Positions 58,948 through 64,000 of a stretch of DNA of 64,000 nucleotides are shown piece by piece. The notes under the pieces were generated by a model, which had not been told where the DNA came from, made no database searches, and was given only the letters and a program-made list of their open reading frames with translations. The translations under genes and the position numbers were made by a program. Origin of the DNA: an uncultured Lachnospiraceae bacterium (GTDB lineage Bacteria; Bacillota; Clostridia; Lachnospirales; Lachnospiraceae); contig CAJTTI010000009.1 of the NCBI GenBank assembly GCA_910579225.1, positions 52,381 to 116,380 of the forward strand, written 5' to 3'. Each line of letters begins with the position of its first letter. Positions within the stretch are counted from its first letter, which is position 1.

Positions 58948-59421
58948 GTGGCGGAACAAAACATACTCAAGAAATATTTTCTCAAAGTTTTTGACCGCAA
59001 TCCATTCACAAAGATCGAATTGCATCGTTTGCCATTGCTAACGCTTGATGAATTTTTCAATGGAAATACAGAGGAAGATTCTATTGCTCCGAACCAATGG
59101 GAATTTGGGCGACCGACGCTTTCTGAAATATGGGATATGCTACAAAAGATTGAGTTAATGCCTAACATAGCGTGGGTGCGTGTTACTCTGCACGATGATA
59201 CAGAGATCGCAGAAAACAATGGGGCAGAAGAATTAGTTCTTGCAGGAGATACCATCGTGATTTGCACAACCATTTTACCTGCGGAATTAGAAAAATTAGT
59301 AAATTGCGAATGGCTATGCTCTGACGGAGTAATTACAATAACGGCATCTGAATTAAATACTTATTCGTGTGTACCACCAATTCCAGAAAACTTTAATTGT
59401 TTGGAAATCGTGTGGGACTAA
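58948..59421 (+). CDS. AT-rich gene, probable immunity-type protein
   Basis: A 157-residue acidic protein starts at a GTG with no strong ribosome site. It is noticeably richer in A+T than all neighbours. It has no signal peptide or membrane helix, and its composition (Trp/Glu-rich) resembles cytoplasmic immunity proteins. I do not recognise the family. A 15-bp sequence at its 5' end (AAATATTTTCTCAAA) is repeated 470 bp downstream, so the segment may have arrived by recombination. The N-terminus may be truncated. Confidence 0.6.
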   Translation: MAEQNILKKYFLKVFDRNPFTKIELHRLPLLTLDEFFNGNTEEDSIAPNQWEFGRPTLSEIWDMLQKIELMPNIAWVRVTLHDDTEIAENNGAEELVLAGDTIVICTTILPAELEKLVNCEWLCSDGVITITASELNTYSCVPPIPENFNCLEIVWD

Positions 59422-59426
59422 TCTAC

Positions 59427-59549
59427 AACTTCTTGCTTGAAAAATATTTTCTCAAAACTTCAGATCCGGAAAACGTGCAGACCATACCGGAGGAATCTAT
59501 ACAGATCCAGGATATGTATAAATTCCCGGGACCTGTCCATATTGAATAG
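59427..59549 (+). pseudogene. C-terminal fragment of a relative of the upstream gene
   Basis: This in-frame stretch of about 40 codons has no start codon and begins with LLEKYFLKTSDPENV, close to the KKYFLKVFDRNPF near the start of the upstream protein. It ends at a TAG. It looks like the leftover of a second gene of the same family after loss of most of its sequence. Confidence 0.5.
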
Positions 59550-59620
59550 TAAGAAGATACAACGCCCCTCCGGCGGGTGCGTGATCTGCTGAAACATTCT
59601 TCAATGGTCAGGAGGCTTAT

Positions 59621-60235
59621 ATGAAACGTATTCCCAAACACATCGGCATCATCCCGGACGGCAACCGGCGCTGGGCCAGACAGAATGGGCTGAGGAAAGA
59701 AGAAGGCTATGCATACGGACTGGAACCCGGACTGAAACTGCTTCAGGCAGCACGGAATTATGGAATTCAGGAACTGACCTATTATGGATTTACTGTGGAC
59801 AACTGCAAACGGCCGAAGGAACAGGTTTCCGCTTTTTCAGACGCCTGCATTTCAGCAGTCAGGATGCTGAAACAGGAAGCGGCAGAGCTGCACGTGATCG
59901 GCAACACCGGTTCCGCCTGCTTCCCCGCCGAACTTCTTCCCTACACAAAAAACCGGAGAAATCCTGAACGTCAGAAAGAAACTCTGAGCGTCAATTTTCT
60001 CGTAAACTACGGATGGGAATGGGATATGAAAAACGGCTGGGCCTCCAGTCAGATCCCCCGCATCGACCTGGTGATCCGCTGGGGCGGAATGTGCCGGCTG
60101 TCTGGTTTCCTTCCCCTTCAGACCGTCTATTCTGATTTCTATGTTGTCAAAGAATTATGGCCGGATTTTCAGGAATCCCAGTTTGCAGAAGCGCTTAAGT
60201 GGTATCAAAAGCAGGATGTCACTCTGGGCGGGTGA
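59621..60235 (+). CDS. Divergent undecaprenyl diphosphate synthase family protein
   Basis: The 204-residue protein starts with the cis-prenyltransferase motif HIGIIPDGNRRWAR (Asp13). It is about 40 residues shorter than typical UppS and the conserved C-terminal RTSGExRLSNF region is changed to IRWGGMCRLSGFLPLQ, losing residues that normally hold the isopentenyl diphosphate. It may make a shorter product or have lost activity. AGGAGG precedes the ATG. The housekeeping UppS is presumably elsewhere. The last 17 bases overlap the convergent gene. Confidence 0.75.
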   Translation: MKRIPKHIGIIPDGNRRWARQNGLRKEEGYAYGLEPGLKLLQAARNYGIQELTYYGFTVDNCKRPKEQVSAFSDACISAVRMLKQEAAELHVIGNTGSACFPAELLPYTKNRRNPERQKETLSVNFLVNYGWEWDMKNGWASSQIPRIDLVIRWGGMCRLSGFLPLQTVYSDFYVVKELWPDFQESQFAEALKWYQKQDVTLGG

Positions 60236-60740
60236 ACCGCCTGATCCGAACTACGCTCCACACCAGCAGATACAGGACCATATACACGGACGATATGACC
60301 AGGATCCCCACATATTTGCTTTTAAGTCCCCTGGTGTAGCTTTTTGCGTCCTCCCAGGGTTTTACCGTGATATAAGTCCCTTTATCCGGAATCCGAAGCA
60401 CTCTGCGCTCTGCGGATCCTCCCGCCTCCACGATCTCCTGCCCCGCTTCCCGGCTGAGTGCTTGTTGTTTCCATTCATAACCGTTTCCTTCGGTATCCCG
60501 GTAGTAGACCATATATACGGTTCTGGTAGGATTCATCCGCCTTTGGCGCCCCACCGCGCCTGTATTTTCCACCTGAACCGGCAGTACCCGATAGGGCTGA
60601 AACATAAGCACTCCCTCATCTTCATACCGGTTGGCTGAGACAACTTCTGTCAGGTTTTTTATGGCAACATAACTCGCAGATGCTGCAAGAATCAACAGCA
60701 GAATACCCGCTGTAAACAGGAACGATTTGAATCTTTCCAT
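60219..60740 (-). CDS. Two-span membrane protein with an extracytoplasmic domain, unknown function
   Basis: The 173-residue protein has one membrane helix near each end (about 6-27 and 143-165) and a soluble domain between them that should face outward. I do not recognise a family, but the layout resembles DUF3592-like proteins. It is 11 bp downstream of the LysM protein gene on the same strand, so the two are probably co-expressed at the cell surface. Confidence 0.65.
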   Translation of the reverse strand: MERFKSFLFTAGILLLILAASASYVAIKNLTEVVSANRYEDEGVLMFQPYRVLPVQVENTGAVGRQRRMNPTRTVYMVYYRDTEGNGYEWKQQALSREAGQEIVEAGGSAERRVLRIPDKGTYITVKPWEDAKSYTRGLKSKYVGILVISSVYMVLYLLVWSVVRIRRFTRPE

Positions 60741-60751
60741 GATCTTCTTTC

Positions 60752-61957
60752 TTATTCTCCTATCTTCGTATCCTGCGCATTCCCCACCTCCGGCAAGTAC
60801 AGCCGCATCCCCGGCAGGAGCAGGTCCCGATCTGCTCCGATGACTTTTCGATTCATCCTCCAGATCAGATCATAGCGCCTGCCCTGTCCATAGTACCGGT
60901 TTGCTATGCTCCAAAGGCAGTCTCCCGGACTTACCACATAGCAATGATCGTCCAGGGTCTTTTCAATCTCTTCCGGCATCTGGTAGTGCTGCTGTCCTAA
61001 ATCCATTGCCTTTCCGTAGAACAGCTCTTTTTCCATGGTCCCGTCTGCCGCCACTTTCCTGACTGCCGGTTTCCCATATTGGGGACGAAGCTCATAGGTA
61101 CTCCCGTTCTCACAGGAAAGCTCCCAGTCCTCCAGTACCTGATAGATGTATTCTTCCATCTGTCTGGTCTCCTCCTGGTATTCCAGACAACAGACCTGGA
61201 TCTCATCCTCCGTCACCGCCACTTCCAGGACGCAGTCTCCCTGCTCATCATACTGATAAATCCGGTACTCCCATGCGCCGACTTCGTTTGTACCCCAGTA
61301 GTCATAGTACTGCAGCTCCGCCATCAGCCGGCCGTCCTCATATTCTGCCTGATAACCTCGGTCAAAAAAGAGCTCCTCGCTGTAACCGTAGGGATCCGAC
61401 CCCACATTTCTCCGGTAGGTCAGACACCGAAGAAGTCTCCCTTCTTCATCATATGCAAACTCACTGTCCTCAAACAGATACCGGAATCCGATGTAGTAAC
61501 CGTCCTCATAAGGCACGCTGTTGGATTTATAATACATGTACCGGCATGTATGCTTTGTATCATCCCGCTCATAGATTCTCTCTTCGCAATAGCTGCTGCT
61601 GTCACCAAGAATATTTGCTGTGTAACCCAAAGCATAGAGCAGACGATTCTGGTCATCAAACTGTGCGTGAGAAGACTTTGCGATCTCTTCTTCCCCATAA
61701 CTTTGGTTGACCCACAGATACTGGCTGTACAGACCGCTTGGGCGTATGGAATGGTCTTTTTCATACTCATAGGTTTCATGGCTGACCAGGCGTAACCGGT
61801 CATCTTCTTCATACTGCTCATGAAGTGCGCGCCCTGAACGTTCGTCAGTGGTTTTGTTGTCTGCAGCAAAAACACAGCCATGATACAGACATAAAATTCC
61901 CGGCAAAAGAATCCCTGCACAACCAATAAGCTTCCACCGAACCGGAATCTTCGTCAT
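60752..61957 (-). CDS. Secreted LysM-domain protein
   Basis: The 401-residue protein has a signal peptide or N-terminal anchor (about 8-35), a long acidic Tyr-rich region containing loosely repeated strand patterns resembling YD/RHS-like or MORN-like repeats (for example YDEEGRLLRCL, YDEQGDCVLEV), and a C-terminal LysM domain (YVVSPGDCLWSIANRYYG). LysM should bind peptidoglycan and hold the protein at the wall. I start at the ATG at 61957, seven bases after GGGAGG; the upstream ATG is only one base from it. Confidence 0.75.
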   Translation of the reverse strand: MTKIPVRWKLIGCAGILLPGILCLYHGCVFAADNKTTDERSGRALHEQYEEDDRLRLVSHETYEYEKDHSIRPSGLYSQYLWVNQSYGEEEIAKSSHAQFDDQNRLLYALGYTANILGDSSSYCEERIYERDDTKHTCRYMYYKSNSVPYEDGYYIGFRYLFEDSEFAYDEEGRLLRCLTYRRNVGSDPYGYSEELFFDRGYQAEYEDGRLMAELQYYDYWGTNEVGAWEYRIYQYDEQGDCVLEVAVTEDEIQVCCLEYQEETRQMEEYIYQVLEDWELSCENGSTYELRPQYGKPAVRKVAADGTMEKELFYGKAMDLGQQHYQMPEEIEKTLDDHCYVVSPGDCLWSIANRYYGQGRRYDLIWRMNRKVIGADRDLLLPGMRLYLPEVGNAQDTKIGE

Positions 61958-62075
61958 GCCCATTCCTCCCTCACTTTCCTCTTTCACAATTCAAATCATC
62001 TGCAAAATCCCATCCCCCATTAAAAAGATTCCTGCCAGAATACAGACGGGGAAGAGAGTGGAATTAACATGCTCC

Positions 62076-62549
62076 TTATTCGTTTGTTTCTTTATGTAAG
62101 TCCACATGAGTGCTTAAAAAATCAAAATATTTTCTTCCATCATCCTCACCTTCATCATCAGGCTCAAACAGATCTTCTCCCTCAAACATATACGCTCTGA
62201 TTAAGTATTCCAGAGCATTTTTTTCATCACCAATCTCATAACAACATTCTCCCAGACGCAACATAATAAAAGGATTTTGGTATCCTGCCCCGCTTAGATT
62301 TCCTCTGGCTTTGTCAAAATATTCGTATGCCTGCTGATACATCCCTTTCCGAAAGTAAACATCTCCGATGGAGGCTGAAAACCACACTGTTTCACTATAA
62401 AACTGTTGAGGTTCTGGTATCAGGCTCAACCCCTCCATCCATACCTGCATCGCTTGATCGTACTGTTTTTCTCTCTCATATTGATTGCCTTTTTCAGCCA
62501 GTTCTTCCAGTTTTTCCTGAATTTCAGGCGTCAATTCATCTAATCCCAT
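62076..62549 (-). CDS. Tetratricopeptide-repeat protein
   Basis: The 157-residue protein contains about three TPR units (for example AEKGNQYEREKQYDQAMQVWMEGL and IGDVYFRKGMYQQAYEYFDKA) and a C-terminal acidic tail. TPRs form protein-binding surfaces; small TPR proteins of this kind often appear among immunity genes of polymorphic toxins. GGAGGAG precedes the ATG. It lies upstream of the LysM gene and downstream of a SUKH-type gene. Confidence 0.75.
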   Translation of the reverse strand: MGLDELTPEIQEKLEELAEKGNQYEREKQYDQAMQVWMEGLSLIPEPQQFYSETVWFSASIGDVYFRKGMYQQAYEYFDKARGNLSGAGYQNPFIMLRLGECCYEIGDEKNALEYLIRAYMFEGEDLFEPDDEGEDDGRKYFDFLSTHVDLHKETNE

Positions 62550-62630
62550 ATGGCACTCCTCCTTTAAAATAAAACCGTTTCATGCCTTCCTAATGTTTCC
62601 ACAACATAAAACATTGAATCAAAAAGAATA

Positions 62631-63317
62631 TCAATAAGAATAATCTCGCTCCAGTTCCTCGGGGGTGGGGAATTTGGCCTCATTTTCATCCAGGAAGTCA
62701 CCGGTACACGCCAACCGGAGGAAATCGTTAAAATCTTTACAGATATAAAGCCGATACAATTCCATATAATTCCTTACTTCCGATGGACTATCTCCATTCA
62801 CTCCGTCAGCAATCACCATATCATAGACGCCCTCTTCATGGATCGTGACAACGCCGCCGTTTACCAGGTCAAGATAGGTCAGATATCCATATACATTTCC
62901 AAGCTTGATAAAGCCCGCTTCCAGAAAACACGGACACCCGTTCGGCGCACTTTGCTCTTTCTTTAAATTTTCCAGAAACTCTGTCCCGCTGTCTCCTTTG
63001 ATATTGTGCCACTCGAACTCTACTGTTGGTCCGATATCATACTCAGGCCGGGGCACATAATCATTTTCCTCCCGGGAAAATGTATCTTCCCACGAATTGG
63101 CAAAAGAATCGCCGCAGAAAGACACCAGTACCGTAAGATCCTCCGGCATCCGATAACTTAAGAGAAATTCACGGTACGGTATCGGCAGTGTATAGCCAAG
63201 CCCTTTCTCAATCTCTGACAGATCCTGCTCTGTCAAGGCAGATTCTGTCAAAGGTCCCTGCCATCGTTCTGGTTCCCGCTCTTTTAATATGTTCAAATAC
63301 TTCTTTGCTGCTGTCAT
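62631..63317 (-). CDS. SMI1/KNR4 (SUKH) family protein
   Basis: The 228-residue protein has the SUKH signature LTEQDLSEIEKGLGYTLPIPYREFLL near residues 25-55 and a later FDLV-like region. Proteins of this superfamily are frequent immunity proteins against secreted nuclease toxins. I start at the ATG at 63317, ten bases after GGAGG; an earlier ATG is only one base from it. It follows a broken DUF4241-type gene with a short overlap. No partner toxin is visible in the window. Confidence 0.8.
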   Translation of the reverse strand: MTAAKKYLNILKEREPERWQGPLTESALTEQDLSEIEKGLGYTLPIPYREFLLSYRMPEDLTVLVSFCGDSFANSWEDTFSREENDYVPRPEYDIGPTVEFEWHNIKGDSGTEFLENLKKEQSAPNGCPCFLEAGFIKLGNVYGYLTYLDLVNGGVVTIHEEGVYDMVIADGVNGDSPSEVRNYMELYRLYICKDFNDFLRLACTGDFLDENEAKFPTPEELERDYSY

Positions 63318-63423
63318 AGAAATCATTCCTCCAAAAAAGATGTTGAGGTCAAAAGGTCTTTTGCCCCCTGATACTTACGGATTGCTCCGCATTTCATGCT
63401 CCCACAATCCTGAAAACATGAAC

Positions 63424-63988
63424 TCAAAAATACTCCGGATTCATAAAAACCACCGTCAGGCTGATAGTCTCCCCTTCTGCATCCAGTCCCCAGTAGCCGC
63501 TGTAGACGCCGTCCCCCATTCCGCTGGAAAAAAGGACTGCTCTGTTGCCGCTTTTTTGGAAGCTTCCATTCCAGAAAGCCTGTGCCCTGATTCTGAAACT
63601 CCGGATGTGCTTGGCAGCTTTCCTTAAAAAGAGCGGCAAAATAATCAAGATATTTGTTCTTCCCTGGATTTTCCTTCTCCCACTGTTCAAAAAATATCCG
63701 GTTCTCTTCCGAAAGCGCACTGTCCGCAAAGCAGGCCAGTCCCGCATCCACCCCGAAGAAGGTAAAGACCCCCGGCACTCCAAAATCCGCTCTTTCCTTC
63801 CCTTTGGGCATGGCGACCTCATAGGAGACTGCCGGTGTTTCACTGAGCAGAAGCCTCGCAGCAGCAATCCGAAGACCGGCAACCCGGGAAAGGCAGACCG
63901 ACAGTTCCACCGGATAACTTCCAGCCGGAATCCCTCCTGCCTGCATCTGTACTGTCTTTATTTTATCATCCCGCAAAATGTATTTCAA
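63424..63988 (-). pseudogene. DUF4241-type gene with a frameshift
   Basis: The first part (to about 63560) encodes the DUF4241 core with FGVDAGLACFAD. The conserved end SSGMGDGVYSGYWGLDAEG lies in another frame and ends at a TGA at 63424. Joining the frames needs the removal of one A from the run of six at 63552-63557. Reading straight through gives 221 residues with an unrelated C-terminus. The start is a TTG with a poor ribosome site, and the upstream side is at the window edge. DUF4241 proteins are often toxin-immunity partners. Confidence 0.75.
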
Positions 63989-64000
63989 CCTGACAATTCA

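Noticed and set aside
61974..62060. Small membrane peptide of about 25 residues downstream of the TPR gene
   Set aside because: The hydrophobic frame has no ATG, GTG or TTG start and no suitable ribosome site.
63552..63557. Programmed -1 frameshift in the DUF4241-type gene
   Set aside because: A AAA AAG is in the correct zero frame, but a -1 shift does not lead into the conserved C-terminal frame; a +1 change is required.

Overview
The window reads as an ordinary chromosomal stretch of a gut-type Clostridia, most likely Lachnospiraceae (roughly half G+C). The reasons are the gene repertoire: a HisZ-dependent short HisG, a GGGtGRT/NifU-like pair, a YlbJ-type sporulation membrane protein, RecU, a GPH sugar symporter beside a GH2 beta-galactosidase, and an M60-type mucin-directed metalloprotease. 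Shine-Dalgarno sequences are strong and purine-rich (AGGAGG). Most genes lie on the minus strand. I see no phage, insertion sequence, rRNA, conventional tRNA gene or CRISPR array. I ran no searches; family names come from motifs visible in the translations.

Layout. 0-7 kb: start of cmk, a BaiN/HI0933-type flavoprotein, then a lactose-type locus (GH2 beta-galactosidase followed by a GPH symporter) with a divergent AraC-family regulator; both promoters are legible. 7-10 kb: an SPFH/slipin-like protein, a 515-bp gene-free stretch holding a structured RNA with a circularly permuted tRNA-like body, and a MATE exporter behind an attenuator-like leader. 10-15 kb: a complete branched-chain amino acid ABC importer (livJ-H-M-G-F). 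15-22 kb: xpt, a small membrane protein and a his operon (hisZ-G-D-B-IE) interrupted by a 107-bp tandem repeat that has lengthened HisD; HisIE carries an extra HisF-like domain. 22-30 kb: housekeeping genes (RecU, two pseudouridine synthases, YgiQ-type radical SAM protein, RsmF-type methyltransferase, an M23 peptidase, YlbJ).

30.6-36.2 kb holds the most unusual gene set: an SCP2-like carrier, a membrane-anchored alpha/beta hydrolase, a free-standing NRPS-type condensation domain, an acyl carrier protein and a FadD-like AMP-forming ligase, all in one operon. A divergent TetR regulator has two matching operators placed on the operon's promoter. This looks like a small, self-contained acyl-conjugation pathway. 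37-43.5 kb encodes a 1785-residue secreted M60-type protease with a dockerin-like module, followed by a membrane-anchored protein with a possible cohesin-like domain. 43.6-46.7 kb has a secreted nuclease and three poorly known genes.

46.8-58.9 kb: the GGGtGRT/NifU-like pair, an inositol-phosphatase-family protein, a TtcA-like PP-loop protein, a potassium channel with a RyR-like C-terminus, and a two-component system with an FtsX-type ABC transporter separated by a broken metallophosphoesterase. A direct repeat sits on the ABC promoter where the response regulator could bind. 58.9-64 kb is a mosaic of small genes, including an AT-rich probable immunity-type gene bounded by 15-bp direct repeats, a divergent UppS-like protein, a TPR protein, a SUKH-type protein and a frameshifted DUF4241-type gene. 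That mix is typical of decaying polymorphic-toxin immunity clusters.
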